The notes under the pieces are model-generated. The model made no database searches. It worked only from the letters and a program-made list of their open reading frames with translations, and was not told where the DNA came from. From the NCBI GenBank assembly GCA_020631735.1, contig CM036199.1:21245553-21309552 (forward strand): a DNA stretch of 64,000 nt, written 5' to 3'. The stretch is from Saccharum officinarum (lineage: Eukaryota; Streptophyta; Magnoliopsida; Poales; Poaceae). Both the position numbers and the translations under genes were made by a program. Shown here piece after piece: positions 10,641 through 21,500 of the stretch. How positions within the stretch are numbered: the stretch's first letter is position 1; every line of letters starts with the position of its first letter.

Positions 10641-10982
10641 TTTTGCTACTAGGGAGTTCTATGTAGCAGAATGATAAAGAGCTTATTGAACTGTCTCAAT
10701 ATATTAAGATTCAAAACAAAAAGTTTGCGGGGGATTAGAAATACTGACATGTTTCATCTAATCATAAACATTAACACAGAGAAATTTTCAGACAAGTGGG
10801 AAATATACGTCGAGTAACAATCAAGCTGAGCCAACTCTTGAAAAAAAATGAAATTTGCACATTGCGAGGAAGATGAATTTATTCGCCATTTAATTGTTCA
10901 GCTGCTCAATGTCTATTTTGGAGCCTTTGTGTTGGTTGTGGTTGGAGCTGACGGTAAACCAAAATCTTTTGCTCAGTTTTAA
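10641..10982. other. No feature seen
   Basis: AT-rich spacer with no frame, repeat or splice pattern that I can support. Confidence 0.4.
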
Positions 10983-11257
10983 GGTGCGTTTGGTAGGGAT
11001 TCAAATTTTTCTAAAAACGTTTTAATCCAGAATCTCCTAGAAACATTTCAGATCCAGATTCTCTTTAGAAACGTTTCTTTGCCGGATCAAAATCATTTTG
11101 TGGAACCATTTGGCTAGCTCGCTAGATTTTTGAAACTACAATTAAAATAAGGAGAAACCATGTTTTGGGTGTTTCTCTAGACTAGTAAAAAAAGTGAGAA
11201 TTGGTTCCAAGCGATTCATTGAGAATCTAAAACGTTTATCGCCGCCAAAACGCATTC
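10983..11257. mobile_element. PIF/Harbinger-like MITE, 275 bp, TSD TAA
   Basis: The left end is GGTGCGTTTGG and the right end CCAAAACGCATTC, which are imperfect inverted repeats. The element is flanked on both sides by TAA (10980-10982 and 11258-11260). It has no coding capacity. Confidence 0.6.
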
Positions 11258-11373
11258 TAAGCGTGGTGTAAGTTGTATTTGCCTAACGGAAAGCAGTTTT
11301 ACATGGTTTTTTCTTGATCACGCAAAAGGTTTGCGCGCCTTTGTATTAAGGTAGACGAAAAGTTTAATACAAC

Positions 11374-11904
11374 TAAGGCTGGCTAACGAGCCAGCTCGGC
11401 TCGGCTCGGCTCGGCTCGTTCTGGCTCGTTAGGATAACGAGCCAGCTCGGCTCGGCTCGTTATCTTAACGAGCCAGAAAGCCAGCTCGGCTCGGCTCGTT
11501 ACGAGCTCGAGCTGGCTCGTTAGGCTCGCGAGCCAGGTAAAAAAAATACAAAATATAATATTTGTATTTATCTAAAGCATAAAAATATTTATAATATAAA
11601 AATAATATATTCAATAGCCTTAAATCGAACAAAATATTCATATGAACTAACATATCATCTATCTGTGAAGTGCAAAACATGAAGTAATACAAAACTAATA
11701 TAAGTTATGATGACTTTTTCTCTAAAACTACGGCTCGTTTGGCTCGCGAGCGGCTCACGAGCCAGCTCGAGTTGGCTCGTTATAGCTAACGAGCTAAAAT
11801 CCTGGCTCGGCTCGGCTCGTTATCATAACGAGCCGAGCCGAGCCGAGCCGAGCCAGCCACGAACCGAGCGAGCTAACGAGCTTCGAGTTTTTCGTCCAGC
11901 CTTA
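11374..11904. mobile_element. Non-autonomous hAT element with 8-bp TSD
   Basis: The ends are TAAGGCTGG and CCAGCCTTA, perfect 9-bp inverted repeats. They are flanked by a perfect 8-bp direct repeat AATACAAC (11366-11373 and 11905-11912), the hallmark of hAT insertion. Both ends carry arrays of GGCTC/GAGCC units (such as CTCGGCTCGGCTCG) in inverted orientation; the centre (about 11540-11720) is AT-rich. There is no transposase frame, so it depends on a transposase made elsewhere. Confidence 0.85.
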
Positions 11905-11912
11905 AATACAAC

Positions 11913-12942
11913 ACGACTTAGCGGCGTCCTAGGAGGTCAGAAGAGTTTTACATGGTTAGGCTTTACTGCCATTTGCTAGGCCCTTTGGAGGTCAACGAAT
12001 AATGTTTGCTTTGGAAAAGAAATTAGTTAGATCTACTGAGGTCATTTGCCTGGCATGTTCATTTATCTCTTATATCGGGCAGGTTTACACAAGTGCAGAT
12101 CAGGCAACGGTGCTGTTCCATATAATTAATACGGTTGCGTTGCAGGACCTGATGGAATATGTCTAGGGCTTTTCTGAAGATGCAAAGTGAACAATAGAGA
12201 GAGAAGTTGGGAGGAGTTAGCTTTTCCTGACGCAAGTAGCATTTTGATTTTCAGCCCTGATGTCGAGTTCCAGTTGCCACTGGCGTTGGATTACCTAGCT
12301 GTATGTGGTAGTGGCTTGAGCCGAGACTTGTACAGCCGTACATGTGTGGTTGTAGTTCTCGGTGGTAGATTTTGGATGTTAGCCTTGGTTTGCGCTAGCT
12401 GCTTTGGATCTCCTTCGGTGTTTGCCATTGTCTTTACATAAATTTTCAGTAGGATCTCGTTCTTTTCTTTCCTCGAAACTCATAAATACACACAGGTTTG
12501 CAAATTGCAACCCTTTCGCTGATAAAAGCCAACACAACCTTCCTCACCATGTCAGGTGCTGGAAGGTTTACAAATTCGAAACGAAAATAGCACCATAGCA
12601 AAAGAGCATAGCCGGAACACACAGAAACCACTGACTGGGCATGTGAAGTCTTAACTCTTAAGATAACTATAGCAGTTCAATTTCTCAAATATTTTAAATA
12701 TTGGCATCAAATCCTCTAAGATACAACAATTTAACAATGACTTACCAGTTGCTTACAAAGTTTCATGAAGCCACACAACTTAACCAGACACTCTTAACTG
12801 TCGAGCACTCTAAGAACAACATCATGGTAACTGATCCGTTCAACCTTCAGAAGTAATCTGTACTGAATGATACATCCAAACCCCACCAATCTATGGTTCC
12901 AAATGAAAATTGAAAAGGCTTCTTGGGTACAGTATCTACTCC
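11913..12942. other. 3' flank of the FAM133-like gene
   Basis: About 1 kb without a supportable gene. The part nearest 12943 should contain the gene's 3' UTR. Short frames on both strands lack codon bias. Confidence 0.4.
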
Positions 12943-15277
12943 TTACTTCCCGAAGAATTTGGAGAGGCGAACTGGACCTTCCTCCTCACTTTCACTGTCT
13001 CTGCGCTTGGACCTTGATCGGTGCTTCTTTTCCTTCTTTGTTCTCTTCGATCTCGACCGTGATCTGGACTTCCTTGAACCCCTATCCTCATCATCGCTGC
13101 TTGAAGAATCTGACGATGAGCTCGAACTTGACTCTGATGAACTTCTGTGCTGTTAAAGATTTAAATGTCAGTGCACCAAACAAATTTAAAGTAAGCAAAG
13201 TAAGAGCAACTCCAAGAGAGTGGCCATTTGTGTTGTGAAATGCTATTTTAGGTATTTTTGGAAGAATCACGGCTCCAACAGCTATTCTATCATGTTTTCC
13301 AAAATAACAAGTCATCCATCCCTCACTTCTCGCTGGGTAAAAATAGCATGCTGTGAAGGCTCGCCATCTGCCTGGTGGTGTGCATGCAAATGGCGGGAGT
13401 ACAGGAAATGGGGGAGCGAACCAATTTCAGCTTGACATGTCAGCTTTAAAAAATAGATAATGAGAAATTTAGAAAGGCTGTTGCATTACTCTACTTTTTT
13501 GGAGGATGTTCTATTTTAGAGAATGGCTAAATCATGGATTTTAGGCTCTTATTTTATACAATCTCTTGGAGTTGCTCTAAGTGAATGTACCGTTGAGACC
13601 AATTTTAGTAGGATCTTTTGTTCTTCAAGCTCTTCTAGTAGGAAAGTATTCAGTTCATGCTATCTGAAAATAAAAACTGGTGTACCTAGAACAGAATTAT
13701 CATACTTAAATATATTTCCATTAGGCAAATCGCAACAATTCCACAAGTAAGCAGGTCATAAGCTAGGGTATACCTTTCTCCTCTTTTTACTTCTTTTCTT
13801 TGCATCCTTATCCTTCCTCTCTGTTCTCAAAATTATTTTGTCAGAAGAGCCAATTAACAGATGCAATATATTTATTTGAGGAATGACAAGTGATGGAAAT
13901 ACTAAGATTCTAACATTACAGGTATTATCATTTGCAGGTTACCATAGCCCATTACCTTTCTTGGAAGATGATGATTTTGAGTTTGACCTCAAGTGATTTC
14001 TTCCGTTTGCTAGCTTCTGAGCTCTTTCAGCATCCAGTTGAGCTCTATACTCTCTCATCATTTTATCTTTGTCAGCCTCCAGCTCACCCCTTTTCAGTTC
14101 CTCTTCCTGACAGTGAACGTGAATACCATCAATAACTACAGAACTACTTATAAAAAAACCATTTGGCAATTAGAATACATCTTGGAGTAACAACAAATGT
14201 TGCTAACATTAAAAGGTGCGCAATATGCTTAACCAAATAGCGGTATTGAGTGATGGAAACCTGGAATCTGTTGCAAATAAAACTGAGAACCTGAAAAATG
14301 CTGAAAAGGCCATGTTTGGAATTACAAAGGTTCATCTATATAGACTTCACAATTGAGACTTACTACTTACAAGTGACTCAACAGTCAACATATGAATCAC
14401 CCAAGCCTAAACATCGAAACCAAGATAGAAAACTGTTATTTTGAGCGATGAGATGTGAAAGATGTGAATGTTATGTATCATGGCGTCTGACATATTAGAT
14501 TATGGCAAGGTGACTGAAGTGGACGACACCTGAAATGAGCATGTACTAGACTGCCAGGGCAAAACTTCAGGATGCTAAAAAATATTCAATTGTGCCAGTT
14601 GCGTTTACATCTAGAGTACTTACTACATGATCTAGAAAGGCACTAAACATTATCACAACATAAACATGAGCAAATTTGGTCATGGCTTTCAATGAGCAAA
14701 TTAGTATCACGAACACAAACAAGGGTGACTCAGTAGTCATTACTACGGGAGCATGTTCATACACTGAATATTGTGAGTACAAGAACGCAAGCAAGCTGTA
14801 AACATGAGTAAGAGACAGATTACTAAAGCTACAGCAAATAAAGTGCGCGTGTACCTTCTGCTTCTTCTTGAACTCCTCCCAGGTTACGGTGTGCGTCTTG
14901 TTAAGGCTGGCCAGGCGCGCCGCATGCCACTCTGGAGAATGAAATGAACCGTCCGTCTGCGACGGCCCTCGTTAGCCAAAGTTCTTTTTCTTTATTTTTC
15001 ACCCAAACTGAAAGTGGGATGATAGCCAAAATTCCTCAACGGCTGGAATCCTACTCTACCCTATAGAATTAGCGTACTAATAGGGCTGCGGAAATAATCA
15101 GATCAGGATGGATTGCGAGCCCGGAACTCGGAAGTGCGGATGGGAATCAGAGATCTGCTAGGGGAGAGGAAGGGGACCGACCATGCCGTCTTCGGGGGCG
15201 TCGGCGGCGCCGGGCGCGCCGGATGAGGACCCCACCCTCGCCCGCTGCATCGCCTTGTACGCCTGGTTCTTCCCCAT
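12943..15277 (-). CDS. FAM133-like Lys/Ser-rich nuclear protein, 5 exons, 200 aa
   Basis: Coding exons on the minus strand are 15182-15277, 14855-14956, 13956-14106, 13774-13820 and 12943-13149; all introns are GT-AG and the total of 603 bp closes in frame. The protein starts MGKNQAYKAMQRAR and continues with EWHAARLASLNKTHTVTWEE and a charged helical segment (EEELKRGELEADKDKMMREY). It ends with a Ser/Asp/Arg/Lys-rich tail (SSSSSSDSSSSDDEDRG, then SRSRSRSKRTKKEKKHRSRS) and PVRLSKFFGK. This organisation matches plant proteins usually labelled FAM133-like: small, basic, RS-like and presumed nuclear, perhaps linked to splicing; their biochemical role is not established. Intron 4 contains a 374-bp MITE. 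Confidence 0.85.
13204..13577. mobile_element. PIF/Harbinger-like MITE in intron 4 of the FAM133-like gene
   Basis: A 374-bp insert with perfect 16-bp terminal inverted repeats, GAGCAACTCCAAGAGA and TCTCTTGGAGTTGCTC, flanked by TAA at 13201-13203 and 13578-13580. The TAA target site and TIR type fit the PIF/Harbinger group. Non-coding. Confidence 0.8.
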
Positions 15278-15598
15278 CTCTCCCTCGACGGCAGGCCCGG
15301 CGAGACCAGATTGGAATCGGAAGGGGGAGGAGCCGGAGACGGAGCCGGGGACCGGAGATCCCTTTCGTTTCTGCTGGTCTGGTGCGCGTCTCTCTGCCTG
15401 CCGTGACCGTGAGTTATGATTGGGTGGTTGGTGATAAGGAGGGACAGTGGCCATGGGGAAAAGGGCTTTTATCTTTGGGATCCCTTTATCTTTATCGTCG
15501 CTAGGCGATTTAATCTCAGCCGTTGATGCTGCACTGCTGCAGTATTGCTGCTGTCTTACAAATTTATACATGACACAAGAAATCAACGATGTATCGTA
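15278..15598. other. Region upstream of the FAM133-like gene
   Basis: Holds the 5' UTR and promoter by position. No clear TATA box is seen. The sequence GGGACAGTGGCCATGGGG and a TTTATCTTT duplication are visible, but no gene. Confidence 0.35.
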
Positions 15599-16731
15599 GA
15601 GCATCTCCAACAGCTTGGAAAATTTTGTTTGCCAAATCTTCGAGTTTGGCAACTCCCTAAATAATATGGCAAATGAAAAAAAAGGTCATTCTCCAACAGT
15701 TTCTCATAATTCACTTGGCAAAAGAAAAATTAGGCCCACAATCTTGTTTTTTTTCCAGGAAACCAGTCTGTCGCGCTAATTCCTTTGCGCCGTGCATCAG
15801 GCCAATAGTACTAGTAGATAGCAAATACCAATAACCAGCCGGCCAGTAGCATCATGCCGGCAAAAGCACGCAGCAATCTTTTACTCCCATGCTGGCAAAA
15901 ACAAGCAGCAGGCAACAGCAAATCTGAAAACCACCACCATTCAGATCAGGCAATCTGCCATTCAGTAGCTGCCGACCAGTAGCTGAAAACCATTACCAAC
16001 AGTGCCATGCATCAGGCCAACCATGCAGTACACAAGAGCAGAATAATCTCGTATTCTAATGTCATTCTGCCCATCAGGTTCTCATGAATCATGAATCGTT
16101 AACAATGCAAACATGGGTGTATGCCCGCATAGCAGCAGCAAAATTACAGAAGCCAGCAGCAGCCTACCCTAGCAGCCAACGTGGTCTCCCATGGAGTAGC
16201 AGTAGCAAACTCTGAATCTGAACCCTAGCAGCGGCCATGCAAAATCTACAGGACCCTATTTCGGCAAACACAAAACCATAGCTCGGCCATCAGAGCAGCA
16301 AGCAGCGCAAGGACATAGCGCAGGAAGGGTTCAACACCATCGCAGAATCCCCTGGATCGCCAGCGTCGTCGTCGTGGATCGCTGGCGTGGTCGTCTTCGT
16401 GGATCGCTGGCGTCATCGTACTCCTGGATCATTGGCATCGTCGTCTTCGTGGATTTGCGAGCGGACCTTGTCTCCCGGCGCGACGTCGCGTGGTAGAACT
16501 CGCGGGAAGAACCGCGCGAGGCTTCACGCGCGCGGGAAGAGGCGACGGCGCGCAATGGGAGTCAGAATGCGCAGCGCCTCTCCACTCGCAAATATGCCAA
16601 GCTGATGAGTCTTTTTCCCAAGTTGCCAAAGATGGGTAGTTGGGATGGGTAATTGTTGGAGACTAATTTTTCTCAATTTGCCAAAAAAAATTAGGATGGG
16701 GAGTTGGGATGGGTAATTGTTGGAGTTGCTC
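15599..16731. mobile_element. 1.13-kb PIF/Harbinger-like inverted-repeat element (right copy)
   Basis: The ends are GAGCATCTCCAACAG and TTGTTGGAGTTGCTC, with flanking triplets GTA and TTA as in the left copy. The internal minisatellite (about 16353-16455) has a unit of about 24 bp built on GTCGTGGATCGCTGGCGT. A GCAGCAGCA-rich segment lies around 16130-16165. It has no transposase. This copy differs from 1205-2334 by small indels, including two extra G near 16534. Confidence 0.65.
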
Positions 16732-18588
16732 TTAGTATCTATTTTCGTGGATAGGCTTTCTACGGTATAGCAAAGCTCGAGCAAAAATACAATATATGAT
16801 ATCAGAGATGTGGGTGCATCCGTACATTTAGCAAAGTTCAAGCAAAAATAAAATATATGAAATCAGAGCTGGGACGAGCTGGGGCCTGGGGGTACATTTA
16901 AGGGCTTGTTTAGCATAACTCTAGCTCCTAGGTCTAGGTTAGATCTCTACTTATAGAGTAAATTAAAGTAATATATAGATATTTATATTTAGTCTAAACT
17001 AAAAACAATTCATCTAAATGCTCTGGGCCTAATAACAGCTCAAGAAATCTGCAGTATTTTTGAAGCCGGAGTACCACCAAAAGATGACCAAGTTATTGGG
17101 GTGGAGTGTTCTTCTTTTTATTTATATATGGGTCAAAAAAAACAGAGCCTGCTTTAAATTTTAGCATGCAAACTCCATCTTTGACGTGGAAATATATTTT
17201 GGTGGGTGTCAAGGTATTTGTTAGATTTCATCTCACGGCTAACTCAACTAGATATATTTTTGCTCCTAATAACCTTTTTAAGAAGATTTATTAGAGCACC
17301 CTGAATGTGAGCTAATATTGTCATATGCTTCAACTAAAATCTGCATACCACGTAGGCAAGGAATACGTGAGGTCATTCATTTCGCAAAGCAGGTCTACAC
17401 CCTATCAGAAAAATAACTCTTTTTTTAGATGCTTTATTTGTTTAGCCTCACATCTCTAGAGAACGCCTGACGAGGACTTAACAAATTCTGCCACAACGGG
17501 TGTTCTAGCGGTGTCTTCAAGCTTTTGTCGAAGAAGGCAATGACTACCTCTGCAAGCTACTATGACATTTTGTGAAACCACTAGAGGTAGAGAAGGTGAT
17601 TTAACTCCCATCCATTGTGGAGCGTTGGAGCTAGCCTTAGCCTACTAAAGGATTGTAAACGTCAAACATTGGATGCCCCCGTGGGCTCATCTAGTTACAT
17701 GAGTTGTAGTCTTAAAGGGGTTTCGTGTCACTTTTTCTCATGAGCTGAAAACAGTGTAGACAACTTTAATTCACCATAAAACCTTCTCATATCTCCTATG
17801 CCACACAACTTATTAATTGCCCATAAAACTCTCATAAAAACTCTATTAAGATCGACCTTATAGCTATGTTCCCTTTCATAAAGGAAACCCCAACCTTACC
17901 CCAAAAGCCAATCTCAAGGCTTCAGAGGAAAAAGATCGACCAAATCCTTTGTTCCAATGCCCTCTTCTACGTGCTCTCCGCGGCTAGGGTTTTCGTTGAT
18001 ATTCCTTGGGCTAGGGTTTGAAGCTGAAGCCTGAAGGCACAAAACCCCGGTAAAAGGTATCAGAACAGGACAGATATTTTTCTCAAGGATAAACATTTAC
18101 TAAGATCAGTGCTTTCGTCCCAAGATCACCTTCACCGTATTCGTGTGCTCAACCATCACCACTAAAAAGCAGATTTGGAGAGACAACAAATCGAAGTCAT
18201 TCTTATTCAAATAGCATGAAATTTATCCAGATACTTATTTGATGCCCATACTTTTCTTCAGACTATAGATGAAAGATTTGTACAGCCCGCCTAACTTAAT
18301 CTCATTTTCATGGCAACCGTTTGAAATTTAAGTTGCCATTTCAGACAGAACTCCTAACCTAAGATCGGTGGTACTGGGACTAACTGTATAAATGAATATC
18401 TTTCAACAACAGGCTATGCTACAGGATACAGATTTCTCCGCAGCCGCCAGTCAGAACAAAAAGAATGACCATCCTGCTTAGTGACTTTTGCATGAAACTG
18501 CCAGGAACTAGCTTTGTTATGTGAGGTTCCCTTCAAAAAGAATGGACCCCCGAGTTTTAACAGCCAAGAATGTGGCTGCTATTCCAAA
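16732..18588. other. Intergenic region between FAM133-like and LETM1-like genes
   Basis: No gene is seen. A short 128-bp MITE-like insert (16902-17029) is flanked by TAA. The stretch nearest 18589 is the expected LETM1 3' UTR. Confidence 0.5.
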
Positions 18589-21500
18589 TCATCGTGCAGT
18601 TTCTTCATGTTCATTGTTTTCCTCTGTTTGTGACGCCAGCTTCACAATGTCTTCCACAAGGATATTCCCTTCTGTTAGGCATATAAAAAAGGCTTAGTGA
18701 TATAGCAGAATAGAAGAAACAATTTATGCTTTTGATCAATATGATAGACTGGGATGTTGAATGTAAGCACCGTTGTCTTTAGAAAGATTGTTGATAAGCT
18801 CCTGGACGCCTTCTGCTCCTATGGTGTCTTTGAGATAATTTGCAGCTGCAGCTACCTCTTCAGGAGTCACCTTGCCATCACGGTCCCTAAAAAAAGAACA
18901 CATTGAAGGGTGGCAAAACATTATGAAAGGAACAATGCGCAAGCGTGACCATGAAATTCAAGTGTGTTGCACTAGTTATAACATGGATATATGACTGCAA
19001 TGTTGCAACTAATAGGTTTTTAAGACTAACCATCTAAATCAAATTCTAACCTAGGTGTGTGCATCAACAAGGCCAAATCTTAGTTTCTCATCATCTCCCT
19101 CTCCCAGTCCTGCCATATGGTTTATATTTCCTTTGATTTGAATTTTTATCACCTCTTGGTGCAACTATCTTTTTTATTAGAAAACCGTTAAAGAAATATA
19201 ACCAAGAAACTTCACAAGCAACAAAGCATATCTAAATGATTCGAAATAAAAGCATGCACAAAAGCTTACCTATCCAGCAGCTGCCAGCGATTGCCAATTC
19301 GAGCATCAACATCATCAATCTCCTTTTCTAACTTTTGAAGCATAGCATCAACCTGAAACGCAGAAAGAAAATCACCAACAAATAGCCTCACTACGTAACC
19401 AATATAAAAACTCGAAGCATAATATCAGAACAGTGTGTGCATATTTTCATCATATACTTCTAAACAGATGAAGTTGACTAAATAGTCAGAAGTGACTAGT
19501 ACATAGCCCATATCTTCTATAGAAGCATATAATATTCTCTTGTTTTCTACTTGTCAATAGGAAGTTATTAACAACTACTACTTGCTGCTAGAAAGATGTT
19601 CATTAGTGTTTATTAACTTGCTTTAATTATATCAGTAATGTTTTAATTTGACAAGTTGAAACATACATCTTAAGGTGCTGAACAATGGACGTGATTGATT
19701 ACAAGTATCTGGTGACAAACCTCCATGGTTCTACCTATCTGAAAAGTTTGTTACAATTCATATTCTATAATTCTAATAAGTGGAGCTCACAGCTACCTGA
19801 TGACAAATTTCTATCAATGTAATGAAATTCTCCCTGCAAGGCAAAAGTTCATATACTTTCAAGATTTTCTGATATATGGATACACCTATTACAGGTATTA
19901 ATACATGTTTCTTCTTAAGATAAAGGATGTTTCCAAGTATAAGTTCTAAGGCCAATTTATAAAGCTTTAGATGAAGAAAACAATTCCTTACCCTATCAAT
20001 CAAAGCTGAAGAGACCTTTTCTCCAACAGCTGCCTCTGCAGCATGGTCTGATTCCTCCCTAGCAGCCTTGTATGCTCTCCTGGCTTCTTCTTCACCATCT
20101 GTACCCTCCTTTTCGAGCATGTTGTTGTATAGTTCTATCTGTATCCACATGAGTGGGGATCCAACATTAACTTATGCAAACAGACCACGCATATTCAGTA
20201 TGACTTCGAAGCTTACCTCCTTGTTGACAAGGCTTAAAAACTCTTGTCGCTCCTTGGTAACAGACTGCAAGATAGAAGAAGGTAGGGTTCAATGTTAATG
20301 TAACTTTTTTCTCTAGGAATGCAGGATTGTAATAGTGGTAACAAAAGAAAGTGACTTTGATCGTACAGAAGCAGATGCAAGCACAGCCAGTGCTTGACTG
20401 ATATTACAAAGCTGCTCTTTCTTATCATGCATTTTCGCTTTCTTTAGTTCCTCTTCCTCCCTAACAGTAGGCTCAGTCATTTCCTTCAAAGCCAAATCTT
20501 CTTCAGTGGCCTTAGACTCCTCCAGTTTTGCCTTGTCTTCTTTCTCTTGCCTTTTCTCCTCTTCCTGATTATTATTTGGTGTGCAAAAGTATCAATATCT
20601 ATTTATTGTTGACAAAATTATAGTGAGATTCAGAAAATTTGTGCAAAAGTATCAATAACTGCTGATTCTTTTTTTTTCTCGCCGCAGGAGATCTGCGTGT
20701 CATTTCATTAAGAAGAGGAATAGAATAAATAGGAGAGAGGTACCTCCTAGACAAGTTGTACGACTGCTGATTCGTCAGCAGATGAAAAAATAAAGAAGGA
20801 TAGGTAACATACATATTAAACTAGGCAACTGAAGAACATAAAGCGCACACACACAAAAACGAAATATACAACTTCAAGTAGTGCAAGTGATTACATGGTG
20901 AACAAAAACTTATATCATTACTAAACAATATGACTAAGAATTTACGCAACTACAAGACCAGTGGCGATAGTGGCAAGATACAGTAATTCGTGTTAAACTT
21001 CAATTCAAGGCATATATTTTACTCAAAAGGTCTTTGAATCTTTCAAACAAAGAACAGGGTCAATATTCATGGAGCAGGGAGTTTGGTGATACAGACAAGA
21101 AAGCGAGAACAATAACACGTCTATTTAATTCATGCATACTAAAGAACAGTTTTCATGTTTCCCCTAAAATATTTGCCATAAAGAATAATGAATTGCATCA
21201 TTTACAAAACTTGCCCCTGCTTAAGAGTTGAGACATGGAGCTTCCTCGTGTAAATATGGATTTGAGTGACTCATGCTTATATTACCTTGATAAGTTCTTC
21301 CTGCATCTCCAGAAATTCCAATTTTCTCTTCCTCTCTGAAACAGAATCTTCAGAAGGCAGCACAGTTCCAACTGTATCGACAACTTCATCTGGCAGGGAA
21401 GATAATGTTGCTACAACGGCCTCCTCAGGTTTCATTTTACCAGACACAGTAAAAGCTCTGAGGATTTTCGAACACAAGTGAGAATCCTAATGGAAGTAAT

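Larger units (their letters stand above)
14394..19622. repeat. Near-identical copy of 1-5222 (right copy)
   Basis: This copy is embedded in continuous sequence on both sides. It contains exons 1-2 of the FAM133-like gene, the 1.13-kb inverted-repeat element, the intergenic region, and exons 12-14 of the LETM1-like gene in an intact reading frame. Where the copies differ by one base in coding sequence, this copy is the one that keeps the frame. Confidence 0.95.
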
